Of a stretch of DNA of 64,000 bases, positions 26,897-35,304 are shown in pieces. Both the position numbers and the translations under genes were made by a program. The notes beneath the pieces were generated by a model. That model did no database searches. It was not told the origin of the DNA and saw only the letters and a list, made by a program, of their open reading frames with translations. Where the stretch lies: assembly GCA_016704145.1 (NCBI GenBank), contig JADJAS010000007.1, positions 1,798,001 through 1,862,000 of the forward strand, read 5' to 3'. Source of the DNA: Rhodocyclaceae bacterium (lineage in GTDB: Bacteria > Pseudomonadota > Gammaproteobacteria > Burkholderiales > Rhodocyclaceae). Within the stretch, counting starts at the first letter, position 1, and each line of letters starts with the position of its first letter.

Positions 26897-28352
26897 ACTC
26901 GAAGATTTCTATCTTCGACGTTTGCAGCACCAGATGGTGCATCTCGCATTGGGTCACCTGTAGCTTGCCATCGGTTTCCCGGATGAGCATGAATGCCCCC
27001 GTGCTCAACTGCCCGCGCCGGGTCATCAGCGTCTCGTTGCGGTCGAGCCCCGATACCGCCGGAAACAAGAGCGCCGCGCAGCGCCGGGATTGCTCTTCGT
27101 GCTGCTGGACGGCCTCGACGGGTATCGCCGTCGGCGAGATCATCTCCAGTCCGAGCTCGAAGTGCTCGGGATTGTCGCTGCGCGCCCAGCGGATCAGTCC
27201 GATGTGCCAAGGCCGCCCGGGGGCGGTTCTCAGTCCGAGCGCATCCCCCGGCGCCATGTCGTCGATGGCGCCGGTGACGTGCATCAAGGCGAAGCCGCTC
27301 GGGCTTTCGTTGAGCACCATCCAGTCGGTGATCGGCGTGGCGTCACCACTGACTTTGGCCGACTCGCCCTCGCGCAACATGCTCCAGAGCGTCTGCATCC
27401 GTGCGCACAGCTCCACGCGATAATGACTTGGCCGCCGGTGGGAATGGCGCCGCGGCACCGATGACCAGCGCTGCTGGGCGCGCACCAGCACCTCGCGATG
27501 TTCGTCGAGGCCGCTGGTGGGTAGACCCAACTCCGCGGGTGGGCGACCGTTGGCCAACTGGATCAGATGCTGGCTGGCGATCTTGCCGAGCGTGGCGCAG
27601 GAGAAGTACCGCAGGATGCCCTGGCTGGGCGGCTGGCGCCGGGCGATGGCGACCGGCGGCAGATCGCGGCTTTGCTCCAGCCAATACCAGCGTTCCAGGG
27701 GGGGCACCGGCCGATTGGCCAGTTCCACGGCCGAGCCGAACTGCCGCAGGTATTCGATCAGGAAAGCGACTTCGCGTGCCGTGAAGGCTTCCGGTTGCGC
27801 CGCGACCAGGGCGAGCATGGCCTTGAGCACTTCGTGGCCCGCGCCGGGATCGGCGCCCGCCGCTTCGAGCAGCCGCAATGCTTCCTGCGCCTGCAACCAG
27901 AGTCCGTTCGGCATGGTCGTGGATACGATCAAGGCAATCTGTTGCTGCTCCGCCACGTTGACCAGCACCCGTACGCAATGATCGGTCAAGTCTTGCGTCG
28001 GGATTGCCGCGGAGTTGGCGCCCAACTGCTGGAGCGAACCCAGTTGGCCGGCCGCCAGCAGGCCGCGCACGTCGAGCAGGCCCTGGGCAATCGTGCGCAG
28101 TCGGTGCGGCAGGGGCAGCGTCGCATCAAGCAGCCGTGGCCGCAGAATGGCGCAGGTCGAGTCGGCGCGCGCCTGCAGCAATTCGAGCAGCTTCAGGCGC
28201 TGCAAGGGCTGGATCGTTGCGTCGGCCGTCTCCTTCAGATATTGGCGGAGGGCGGCCAAGTCGTGGAGAGGATCGCTGGCGGGCGGGGCTTTCAGCCACG
28301 CCAGGGCACCTTGCAGGATGGGTTGAGGCTGGACTCGAACGGGAATGGTCAT
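26871..28352 (-). CDS. Large protein with C-terminal PilZ-like domain
   Basis: A 493-residue soluble protein starting at the ATG of MTIPVRVQPQPILQGALAWL (28352). Residues 1-300 are helical and repeat-like, with no recognised domain. The last third (WMVLNESPSGFALMHV, GLRTAPGRPWHIGLIRWARSDN, ELGLEMISPTAIPV) reads like a PilZ fold but lacks a clear RxxxR motif, so c-di-GMP binding is uncertain. It contains a dispersed repeat copy read as AKVSGDATP. The function is unknown; a role in surface or motility control is a guess from the PilZ resemblance. Confidence 0.72.
   Translation of the reverse strand: MTIPVRVQPQPILQGALAWLKAPPASDPLHDLAALRQYLKETADATIQPLQRLKLLELLQARADSTCAILRPRLLDATLPLPHRLRTIAQGLLDVRGLLAAGQLGSLQQLGANSAAIPTQDLTDHCVRVLVNVAEQQQIALIVSTTMPNGLWLQAQEALRLLEAAGADPGAGHEVLKAMLALVAAQPEAFTAREVAFLIEYLRQFGSAVELANRPVPPLERWYWLEQSRDLPPVAIARRQPPSQGILRYFSCATLGKIASQHLIQLANGRPPAELGLPTSGLDEHREVLVRAQQRWSSVPRRHSHRRPSHYRVELCARMQTLWSMLREGESAKVSGDATPITDWMVLNESPSGFALMHVTGAIDDMAPGDALGLRTAPGRPWHIGLIRWARSDNPEHFELGLEMISPTAIPVEAVQQHEEQSRRCAALLFPAVSGLDRNETLMTRRGQLSTGAFMLIRETDGKLQVTQCEMHHLVLQTSKIEIFEFRRNFAPA
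27334..27357 (-). repeat. Dispersed 24-bp repeat, copy 5
   Basis: It matches 20 of 24 positions of the reference copy, with exact AAAGTCAG core and ACGCC end. It is inside the PilZ-like gene, read AKVSGDATP. Confidence 0.72.
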
Positions 28353-28442
28353 GGCTTGCGCACGGGCGGCCAACGGTGGTCGGTCGCTCGATTCTAGTAG
28401 AATCCATGCTCTTTCAATAGCAGCCGCGCCGTCGGCGCCGAT

Positions 28443-29165
28443 ATGAGTTCCTTGCTTTCAAACAAGCCAATTGCGCCCGCCGATCGATTGATCGTCGCCC
28501 TCGACGTGTCGGAGGCGGCGGCGGCCAAGGCCCTGGTGTCGCGTTTGGGTGATCATGTCCGCTTCTACAAGATCGGCCTTGAGCTGTTCATGGCCGGAGG
28601 CTATTTCGAACTCCTCGAGTGGCTGGTCAAGGGTGGCAAGCAGGTATTCGTGGACTTGAAATTCTTCGATGTTCCGGAAACCGTGCGCTCGGCTGTCCGG
28701 GCGCTCGCCGGTAGCGGCGCGACCTTCGCCACGGTTCATGGCAACCAGGCGATCATGGAAGCCGCTGCCCGCGACAAGGGCGATCTCAAGATACTCGCGG
28801 TCACGGTATTGACCAGCCTCGACCGGGGCGATCTCGACGACCTTGGTTTTGCCTGCGACGTCGAAAGGCTGGTGTTGTCACGGGCGCGTCGCGCCCTGGA
28901 GACCGGAGTCGACGGCATCGTCTCGTCCGGCCTGGAAGCGCCGATGATTCGCCAGGAGTTGGGCGAGAGGCTGCTGGTGGTGACCCCCGGCATACGGCCG
29001 GTCGAGAACAGGCCGGTGGACGATCAGAAGCGTACGGTCGATGTCGCCCAGGCCTTCCTCAATGGCGCCGATTACATCGTCGTCGGCCGGCCCATCCGGC
29101 AGGCCAACGATCCGGCGGCCGCCGCGGCTTCGGTGCAGCAGACCATCGCCAGCCTGTTCAGATGA
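28443..29165 (+). CDS. pyrF: Orotidine 5'-phosphate decarboxylase PyrF
   Basis: A 240-residue TIM-barrel enzyme. LIVALDVSE at the start, the catalytic VFVDLKFFDVPETV (the DxKxxD-type motif, slightly varied as DLKFFD) and VTPGIRPVEN plus DYIVVGRPIRQA near the end are diagnostic. It decarboxylates OMP to UMP. It is 60 bases before rpsP and divergent from the PilZ-like gene. Confidence 0.95.
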   Translation: MSSLLSNKPIAPADRLIVALDVSEAAAAKALVSRLGDHVRFYKIGLELFMAGGYFELLEWLVKGGKQVFVDLKFFDVPETVRSAVRALAGSGATFATVHGNQAIMEAAARDKGDLKILAVTVLTSLDRGDLDDLGFACDVERLVLSRARRALETGVDGIVSSGLEAPMIRQELGERLLVVTPGIRPVENRPVDDQKRTVDVAQAFLNGADYIVVGRPIRQANDPAAAAASVQQTIASLFR

Positions 29166-29193
29166 TTGAAAATAATTGATGTTTAGCTATAAT
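29166..29193 (+). promoter_or_regulatory. Promoter of the rpsP-rimM-trmD-rplS operon
   Basis: TTGAAA (29166-29171), 16 bases and TATAAT (29188-29193) form a strong sigma-70 promoter. It begins right after the pyrF stop; transcription would start about 26 bases before the rpsP ATG. Confidence 0.82.
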
Positions 29194-29225
29194 CCGCCCC
29201 TTTCCCCGCTTTCAAGGAACGGCAC

Positions 29226-29480
29226 ATGGTCGTCATTCGTTTAGCTCGCAGCGGCGCGAAAAAGCGCCCGTTTTACAACATGGTGGTGACTGACTCGCGC
29301 AACCGCCGCGACGGTCGTTTCGTCGAGCGCATTGGCTACTACAATCCGGTTGCCGCCGCCAGCGAGCAGGGCTTGGTGATCAATGCCGAGCGCCTCGCTT
29401 ACTGGCAAGGCCAAGGCGCGCGCCTCTCGCCGACCGCGGCCCGTCTGACGAAACAGGCCACGGCAAAGCAGGCCGCCTAG
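29226..29480 (+). CDS. rpsP: 30S ribosomal protein S16
   Basis: An 84-residue protein with the S16 start MVVIRLARSGAKKRPFYNMVV and RIGYYNPV. It is the first gene of the conserved rpsP-rimM-trmD-rplS operon and follows a strong promoter. Confidence 0.98.
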   Translation: MVVIRLARSGAKKRPFYNMVVTDSRNRRDGRFVERIGYYNPVAAASEQGLVINAERLAYWQGQGARLSPTAARLTKQATAKQAA

Positions 29481-29487
29481 GTAGGCA

Positions 29488-30000
29488 ATGATCGTCCTGG
29501 GGCGTGTCATTGCCCCATACGGCGTGCGCGGCTGGCTGAAACTCCGGCCGTTTGGCGATGATCCGGCAGCTTGGCGCGGGATGCCGCAATGGTGGCTGGG
29601 CGCCAATGCCGCCGGGAGCGACTGGCAGGCCTTCGCCCTTGAAGGTTTGCGCCAGCATAGCGCAGCGTGGATTGCCAAGCTGGTCGGCATCGACGATCGC
29701 GGCGCAGCCGAAGGACTGGCGGGCAGATTCGTCGGCGCCCCGCGCGAGGAACTGCCGAGCAACGCGGGTGATGAGTATTACTGGGCTGATCTGATCGGCC
29801 TGGACGTGGTGAACGAGCAGGGCGAGTCGCTCGGAAGCATCGACTCCTTGGTGGAAACCGGTGCGCATCAGGTGCTGGTGGTGAAGGATAGCGGCAGAGA
29901 CGAATTGATCGAGCGGCTGCTGCCGTTCATTGCACAGGTGGTGAAGGGCGTGGATGTGGCCGGCGGCCGGGTTGTGGTTGCCTGGCAAAAAGACTGGTGA
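29488..30000 (+). CDS. rimM: Ribosome maturation factor RimM
   Basis: A 170-residue protein with the RimM N-terminal barrel (VLGRVIAPYGVRGWLKLRPFG) and a C-terminal PRC-barrel (YYWADLIGLDVVNEQG, LLPFIAQVVKGVDVAGG). It helps 16S rRNA processing with S19. It starts seven bases after rpsP. Confidence 0.96.
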   Translation: MIVLGRVIAPYGVRGWLKLRPFGDDPAAWRGMPQWWLGANAAGSDWQAFALEGLRQHSAAWIAKLVGIDDRGAAEGLAGRFVGAPREELPSNAGDEYYWADLIGLDVVNEQGESLGSIDSLVETGAHQVLVVKDSGRDELIERLLPFIAQVVKGVDVAGGRVVVAWQKDW

Positions 30001-30010
30001 TGAGGGACTG

Positions 30011-30775
30011 GTGACGCTGCGCTTCGATGTCGTCACGCTTTTCCCCGAGATGTTTGCCGCGGTGACGGCCGTGGGGATCACCAGGCGGGCGGTGGAACGC
30101 GGCCTGTGGCGATTGGCGACGTGGAATCCGCGCGACTGGGCGGATAACGCTTACCGGACGGTGGATGATCGGCCGTTCGGCGGCGGGCCGGGCATGGTGA
30201 TGATGCCCGGGCCACTGGAGAAGGCAATAGCGGCTGCAAAGGCGGACCGTGGCGGTGCGGGCAGCGTGATCTACCTGTCGCCGGCGGGCAGGCAACTGAC
30301 GCATCGGCGGGTGTGCGAATTGGCGGCGATGGAGGGCGCCATCCTGCTATGCGGCCGGTACGAAGGCGTCGATGAGCGTCTGATCGGGCGTTGCGTCGAC
30401 GAGGAAATCTCCCTGGGGGATTTCGTGCTGTCTGGCGGCGAGATTGCCGCGATGGCACTGATCGACGCCTGTGTCAGGCAGTTGCCGGGCGCGTTGAATG
30501 ACGATGCCTCGGCGGCCGAGGAGTCGTTCGTGGCCGGGCTGCTGGATTGCCCGCATTACACGCGGCCAGAGGTGTATGAAGGAATGGCGGTGCCGGACGT
30601 GCTGTTGTCCGGCCACCACGAGAATATCCGCCGCTGGCGACTGAAGATGTCGCTGCTGCGGACCCGGGAGCGCCGCCCGGAGTTGTTTGCCGAATGGCTG
30701 GCGCAACATGCTCGCAGCTTGAGCAAGGAAGAAGTGCAACTACTGCGTGAGATCGAAGACGAATCAAACCAGTAG
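30011..30775 (+). CDS. trmD: tRNA (guanine-37-N1) methyltransferase TrmD
   Basis: A 254-residue SPOUT methyltransferase. FDVVTLFPEMF starts it, the knot residues lie in ILLCGRYEGVDERLI and SLGDFVLSGGEIAA, and the C-terminal domain has HYTRPEVYEGMAVPDVLLSGHH. It makes m1G37 in tRNAs and prevents frameshifting. The GTG at 30011 follows GAGGGA; the frame further upstream is not supported. Confidence 0.96.
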   Translation: MTLRFDVVTLFPEMFAAVTAVGITRRAVERGLWRLATWNPRDWADNAYRTVDDRPFGGGPGMVMMPGPLEKAIAAAKADRGGAGSVIYLSPAGRQLTHRRVCELAAMEGAILLCGRYEGVDERLIGRCVDEEISLGDFVLSGGEIAAMALIDACVRQLPGALNDDASAAEESFVAGLLDCPHYTRPEVYEGMAVPDVLLSGHHENIRRWRLKMSLLRTRERRPELFAEWLAQHARSLSKEEVQLLREIEDESNQ

Positions 30776-30820
30776 CTCTGCGGTCGTAACAAGTTGTCGA
30801 TGTCACAAGGAGAAAACGAC

Positions 30821-31195
30821 ATGAATCTGATTCAGCAACTCGAGCAGGAAGAAATCGCCCGTCTGGGCAAGACCGTGCCGCCCTTCGCGCCCGGCGATAC
30901 CGTGGTCGTGCAGGTGAAGGTCAAGGAAGGTAACCGCGAGCGCCTCCAGGCCTATGAAGGCGTGGTGATCGCCAAGCGCAATCGGGGCCTCAATTCGAGC
31001 TTCATCGTGCGCAAGATTTCAGCCGGCGAAGGCGTCGAACGGACCTTCCAGACCTATTCGCCGTTGGTGGCCAGCATCGAGGTCAAGCGCCGCGGCGACG
31101 TGCGGCGCGCCAAGCTCTACTACCTGCGCCAGCGTTCCGGCAAGTCCGCTCGCATCAAGGAGAAGCTCGAGGCCAGAACCGCAACCAAGGCCTGA
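30821..31195 (+). CDS. rplS: 50S ribosomal protein L19
   Basis: A 124-residue protein with the L19 pattern (MNLIQQLEQEE, FAPGDTVVVQVKVKEGNRER, YEGVVIAKRNRG). AAGGAG precedes the ATG. It closes the rpsP operon; an intrinsic terminator follows. Confidence 0.97.
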   Translation: MNLIQQLEQEEIARLGKTVPPFAPGDTVVVQVKVKEGNRERLQAYEGVVIAKRNRGLNSSFIVRKISAGEGVERTFQTYSPLVASIEVKRRGDVRRAKLYYLRQRSGKSARIKEKLEARTATKA

Positions 31196-31220
31196 TCGCC
31201 GACTCACCGGTTCAGGACAG

Positions 31221-31251
31221 GACGGGGCGCCAGGGCGCCCCGTCGGCTTTT
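31221..31251 (+). terminator. Intrinsic terminator after rplS
   Basis: An 11-bp perfect stem (GACGGGGCGCC with GGCGCCCCGTC) is followed by GGCTTTT. It lies 25 bases after rplS and before the convergent folE2 stop. Confidence 0.85.
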
Positions 31252-31266
31252 CCGGGGTGCGACAAA

Positions 31267-32070
31267 TCAACCGGTCTTGTCCCGCTCGATCAACGCATAG
31301 GCCGAGTGGTTGTGGATGGACTCGAAGTTCTCCGCCTCGGCAACGTAGGCATCGATGCGCGGATCGGCATTTAACATGCCGGCGACGTCGCGAATGATGT
31401 CCTCGACGAACTTCGGGTTGTCGTAGGCGCGTTCGGTGACGTACTTTTCGTCGGTGCGTTTCAGCAGGCCATAAACCTCACATGAAGCTTGGCTTTCGAT
31501 CATCTGCACCAGATCCTCGATCCAGACGAAGCTGTTGGTGCGGGCGGTCACGGTGATGTGCGAACGCTGGTTGTGCGCGCCGCGCTCCGAGATTTCCTTC
31601 GAGCACGGGCACAGGCTGGTGGCCGGCACCACCACCTTGGTGGTCTGCCGGTAGGCACCGTCCGCGCGGATCTCGCCGTTGAAAGTGACCTCGTAGTCCA
31701 GGAGGCTCTTGACGCTCGACACTGGCGCCTGCTTGTTGATGAAATACGGAAAAGTCATCTCGATGTGCCCGGTTTCCGCTTCGAGGCGCTTGACCATCTC
31801 GCGCGACATCGCCTCGAAATTCTCGACGGAAATCTCGCGTTCGTAGCCGTTGAGGATTTCGATGAAGCGCGACATGTGGGTGCCCTTGAAGTTGTGGGGC
31901 AGCCCGACGTACATGTTGAAGGTCGCGATGGTGTGCTGCACGCCGCCGCTCTTGTCGAGCACGCGCACGGGGTGGCGGATGGCCTTGATGCCGACCTTGT
32001 TGATGGGCAGGCGGCGCGAGTCGGCGCTGCCTTGTACGTCTGGAATCGACATGGAATCTCTGCTGTTCAC
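31267..32070 (-). CDS. folE2: GTP cyclohydrolase FolE2 (type IB)
   Basis: A 267-residue protein of the FolE2 family. NKVGIKAIRHPV is near the N-terminus, and CPCSKEISERGAHNQRSHI holds the Cys and His of the metal site. It makes dihydroneopterin triphosphate for folate without strict zinc need, and in some bacteria is induced by zinc limitation. The GTG at 32070 has AGGAG nine bases upstream and gives the family length; a longer frame to 32109 is less likely. Confidence 0.94.
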   Translation of the reverse strand: MNSRDSMSIPDVQGSADSRRLPINKVGIKAIRHPVRVLDKSGGVQHTIATFNMYVGLPHNFKGTHMSRFIEILNGYEREISVENFEAMSREMVKRLEAETGHIEMTFPYFINKQAPVSSVKSLLDYEVTFNGEIRADGAYRQTTKVVVPATSLCPCSKEISERGAHNQRSHITVTARTNSFVWIEDLVQMIESQASCEVYGLLKRTDEKYVTERAYDNPKFVEDIIRDVAGMLNADPRIDAYVAEAENFESIHNHSAYALIERDKTG

Positions 32071-32161
32071 GGGATTGTTCTCCTGGGGGACGGATATGCG
32101 CGCGGTCACGGCCGCAGCGTCGTTGATGGCCCGGGCAGGATATCATTCCCGATAAAAACAC

Positions 32162-34006
32162 TCAACTAATAAATGTCTTGACTTGGCGAATGATACCCGC
32201 CGCGTCGAGACCCAGTTCCGCCAGCATCTGGCCCTGTTCGCCGTGCTCGATGAAATGGTCCGGCAGCCCCAGGCGCAGCAATCGGTTGTTGCAGTTCTGG
32301 TTGGCGAGCGAGCGGGCAATTTCGGCGCCGGCACCGCCGATGATGGCGTTCTCCTCGAGGCTGACCAGCCAGTCGTGGCTGTCGGCTAGTTGCTTGACCA
32401 GCGCATGGTCGAGCGGCTTGATGAAGCGCATGTTGGCCACCGTCGCGTCCAGCGTTTCGGCCGCTTCCAGCGCGGCGGCGAGCAGGGTGCCGAAAGCCAG
32501 GATGGCGACGCGACTTCCTTGGCGGCGCAGTTCGCCCCGGCCGACCGGCAAGCTGTCCAAAGTCAGCGACGGCGGTACGCCGGGGCCATTGCCGCGCGGA
32601 TAGCGCACGGCGGTCGGGCCGTCGATTCGGAAGGCGGTAGTCAGCATGCGGCGGCATTCATCCTCGTCCGCAGGCGCCATCACCACCATGTTCGGGATGC
32701 AGGTGAGATAAGCCAGATCGAAGGCGCCTTGATGGGTGGCGCCGTCGGCACCAACGAGGCCGCCACGGTCGATCGCCAGCATGACCGGCAGGTTTTGCAA
32801 CGCGATGTCGTGCACCAGTTGGTCGTAGGCGCGCTGCAAGAACGTCGAATAGATGGCGACCACCGGCTTCATGCCTTCGCAGGCAAGGCCGGCGGCAAAG
32901 GTCAGCGCATGCTGCTCCGCGATGCCGACGTCGTGATAGCGCGTCGGGAACTCCTCGGCGAAGCGTACCAGGCCGGAGCCTTCGCGCATGGCCGGCGTGA
33001 TCCCGACCAGCCGGTCATCGGCACGCGCCATGTCGCACAGCCAGTCGCCGAATATCTGCGTGTAGGTCAACTTGCCCGACTTGCCGGATTCGATACCGTT
33101 GGCGGTGTCGAACTTGGAAACGCCGTGATACAAGACCGGATCGGTCTCGGCCAGCTTGTAGCCTTGCCCTTTCCTGGTAATGACATGGAGGAACTGCGGG
33201 CCCTTGAGTTGCCGCAGATTCTCTAGGGTCGGGATCAACGCCTCGAGATCGTGCCCGTCGATCGGGCCGATGTAGTTGAAGCCGAATTCCTCGAACAGCG
33301 TGCCGGGAACGAACATGCCTTTGAAGTGCTCTTCGGCGCGCTTGGCCAGTTCCAGCAGCGATGGCGAGACCGAAAGTACCTTTTCGCCCGCCCGGCGGGC
33401 GGCGTTGAAGGTTCGGCCGGACAGCAGCCTGGCCAGATACTTGTTGAGGGCTCCCACCGGCGGCGAGATCGACATATCGTTGTCGTTGAGGATGACCAGC
33501 AGATTGGCATCCGCCACGCCGGCGTTGTTCAGCGCCTCGAAGGCCTGGCCGGCCGACATTGCACCGTCGCCGATGATGGCCACCACGCGTCGATCCTCGT
33601 TCTTGTTCCGCGCCGCCACGGCCATGCCCAGCGCCGCCGAGATCGAGGTGGAAGAATGGCCGACACCGAAAGTGTCATAGACGCTCTCCGAGCGCCGCGG
33701 AAAGCCGCCGATGCCGTCCTTCATGCGCAGTCTGGTCATGCCGGCGCGCCGACCGGTCAACACCTTGTGCGCGTAGGTCTGATGCCCGACATCCCAGACC
33801 AGGCGGTCATCCGGGGTTTGGAAGACGTAATGCAGCGCAATCGTCAATTCGACCGTGCCCAGGTTGGACGACAGATGGCCCCCCGTCTTCGACACCGATT
33901 CGATCAGAAAGGCGCGTAACTCCTGCGCCAACGCGTCGAGCGACTCGCGCGACAGCTTGCGCAGGTCGGCCGGGAGGTCGATGGCTTCAAGCAGGGGGTA
34001 GGCCAT
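32162..34006 (-). CDS. dxs: 1-Deoxy-D-xylulose 5-phosphate synthase Dxs
   Basis: A 614-residue ThDP enzyme. VGHQTYAHKVLTGR and IGDGAMSAGQAFEALNNA (ThDP motif) are in the first third; DRGGLVGADGATHQGAFD is in the transketolase-like domain. It makes DXP from pyruvate and glyceraldehyde 3-phosphate, the start of the MEP route whose last enzyme IspH is encoded at 45 kb. The start ATG overlaps the ispA stop (TGATG). A repeat copy (32558-32581) sits in a loop read PSLTL. Confidence 0.97.
   Translation of the reverse strand: MAYPLLEAIDLPADLRKLSRESLDALAQELRAFLIESVSKTGGHLSSNLGTVELTIALHYVFQTPDDRLVWDVGHQTYAHKVLTGRRAGMTRLRMKDGIGGFPRRSESVYDTFGVGHSSTSISAALGMAVAARNKNEDRRVVAIIGDGAMSAGQAFEALNNAGVADANLLVILNDNDMSISPPVGALNKYLARLLSGRTFNAARRAGEKVLSVSPSLLELAKRAEEHFKGMFVPGTLFEEFGFNYIGPIDGHDLEALIPTLENLRQLKGPQFLHVITRKGQGYKLAETDPVLYHGVSKFDTANGIESGKSGKLTYTQIFGDWLCDMARADDRLVGITPAMREGSGLVRFAEEFPTRYHDVGIAEQHALTFAAGLACEGMKPVVAIYSTFLQRAYDQLVHDIALQNLPVMLAIDRGGLVGADGATHQGAFDLAYLTCIPNMVVMAPADEDECRRMLTTAFRIDGPTAVRYPRGNGPGVPPSLTLDSLPVGRGELRRQGSRVAILAFGTLLAAALEAAETLDATVANMRFIKPLDHALVKQLADSHDWLVSLEENAIIGGAGAEIARSLANQNCNNRLLRLGLPDHFIEHGEQGQMLAELGLDAAGIIRQVKTFIS
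32558..32581 (+). repeat. Dispersed 24-bp repeat, copy 6
   Basis: It matches 19 of 24 positions with exact CAAAGTCAG core and ACGCC end. It is inside dxs, opposite to the coding sense. Confidence 0.68.
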
Positions 34007-34875
34007 CAGAAGTTGCGCTCGGCGATGTAATCGGTCAGTTCGCCCAGGCGCCTGGCGCGCATGCCGAATCGCGCAAGCGCCAGCTTGGCATCGGCCCGTA
34101 GTTCCGCCGCCTTGCGTTTGGCCTCGGCGATGCCGAGCAGACTGACATAGGTTGGCTTGTGCTGCATCGCATCCTTGCCGGCTGTCTTGCCCAAAGTCGC
34201 CGTGCTGGCCTCGGCGTCGAGGATGTCGTCCACCACCTGGAACAACAGGCCGACACGACCGGCAAACCGGCCGAGGTCGGCAAGCGATGCTTCGTCGACC
34301 TGCCCCGCGTGGGCGCCAAGCAGCACGGCGGCGCGGATCAAGGCGCCGGTCTTGTGGATGTGCATGAACTCCAGATCCGCCACCGACAGGGCCTTGCCGA
34401 CGGCGGCCAGATCGATGGCCTGGCCGCCGGCCATGCCGCGCGAGCCGGCCGCGTGGGCAAGCTGGGCCATCATCGCCGGTGTGCCGCCGTTCTCCGCCAG
34501 CACCTGGAAGGCGAGTGTTTGCAGCGCGTCACCCACCAGCAGCGCCGTGGCTTGGCCGAACTCGACATGACATGTGGGTTTGCCGCGGCGGAGCACGTCA
34601 TCGTCCATGCACGGCAGATCGTCGTGCACCAGTGAATAGGCATGAATCAGTTCGGCCGCGCAGGCCGGTGCATCGAGGCTGGCCGGATCGGCCGCGCAGA
34701 TCTCGCCGGCGGCATGGCAAAGCAGCGGGCGAACGCGTTTGCCGCCGCCAAGCACCGAGTAGCGCATGGCTTCGTGCAAGCTCGCCGGCGCCGTGCTCGC
34801 CGGCGGCAGGAAGCGCGCGAGTGCGTCCTCCGTGCGGGCCTGAATGGCCGACATCCATGCACTGAACTCCATCAT
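34006..34875 (-). CDS. ispA: Farnesyl (polyprenyl) diphosphate synthase IspA
   Basis: A 289-residue class I prenyltransferase with both Asp-rich motifs: LVHDDLPCMDDD (DDxxxxD type) near residue 85 and FQVVDDILDAE near residue 225. It elongates IPP and DMAPP to farnesyl diphosphate. The start MMEF overlaps the xseB stop. With dxs it forms xseB-ispA-dxs, a common proteobacterial cluster. Confidence 0.95.
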   Translation of the reverse strand: MMEFSAWMSAIQARTEDALARFLPPASTAPASLHEAMRYSVLGGGKRVRPLLCHAAGEICAADPASLDAPACAAELIHAYSLVHDDLPCMDDDVLRRGKPTCHVEFGQATALLVGDALQTLAFQVLAENGGTPAMMAQLAHAAGSRGMAGGQAIDLAAVGKALSVADLEFMHIHKTGALIRAAVLLGAHAGQVDEASLADLGRFAGRVGLLFQVVDDILDAEASTATLGKTAGKDAMQHKPTYVSLLGIAEAKRKAAELRADAKLALARFGMRARRLGELTDYIAERNF

Positions 34876-35150
34876 CGACGCTCCGCACCGCTCTCCGCGC
34901 TGTCGTCGCCGGCGATGGCCAGGTCGCGCAACACGCCGCTCTCGAGCATCTGGAGCTTGCGCTCGGCCGCGGCCAGGGTGTCCTGGCACTGTCGAACCAG
35001 CGCGACGCCACGTTCATACGAGGCCAGCGCCGCCTCCAATGAAGTGTCGCCTGTCTCCATCGCTTGCACGATGGCTTCGAGTTCCCGTAGCGCGGACTCG
35101 AAGGATGCTGTGGAGGATTCGCCCGGCGGCGATGTGTCGGCCTTGGCCAT
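34872..35150 (-). CDS. xseB: Exodeoxyribonuclease VII small subunit XseB
   Basis: A 92-residue helical protein with the XseB core SFESALRELEAIVQAMETG and SLEAALASYERGVALVRQCQ. I chose the ATG at 35150; the longer frame to 35315 has no support and overlaps the promoter region. It binds XseA to form the nuclease that trims single-stranded DNA. Confidence 0.93.
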   Translation of the reverse strand: MAKADTSPPGESSTASFESALRELEAIVQAMETGDTSLEAALASYERGVALVRQCQDTLAAAERKLQMLESGVLRDLAIAGDDSAESGAERR

Positions 35151-35177
35151 GAATCGGGATGCGCTAAAAAGTCCGAA

Positions 35178-35207
35178 AAGATACTCCATGCGACGCTTGC
35201 GGGTCAA
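35178..35207 (-). promoter_or_regulatory. Promoter of xseB-ispA-dxs
   Basis: On the minus strand TTGACC (35207-35202), an 18-base spacer and TATCTT (35183-35178) give a reasonable sigma-70 promoter, with a start about 20 bases before the xseB ATG. Confidence 0.6.
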
Positions 35208-35213
35208 TTTGAG

Positions 35214-35225
35214 GCCAATATTGGC
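35214..35225. promoter_or_regulatory. Palindrome and -10 between xseB and the Rieske gene
   Basis: GCCAATATTGGC is a perfect 12-bp palindrome located directly before TATACT (35226-35231), a likely -10 for the Rieske gene, and a few bases from the xseB -35. No good -35 is seen on the plus strand. It may be an operator, though a 12-bp palindrome could occur by chance. Confidence 0.4.
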
Positions 35226-35304
35226 TATACTTCCCCGAGGCCCCGTATTGGGCCTTTTCATTTCACAGTTTCCGGTTTCCGGGTCTACTTGGAGGTTGGG
35301 AATC

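Noticed and set aside
7082..31251. Similar GGCGCC hairpins after tusA and rplS as a repeat family
   Set aside because: Both are ordinary terminators; only the stem composition is alike.
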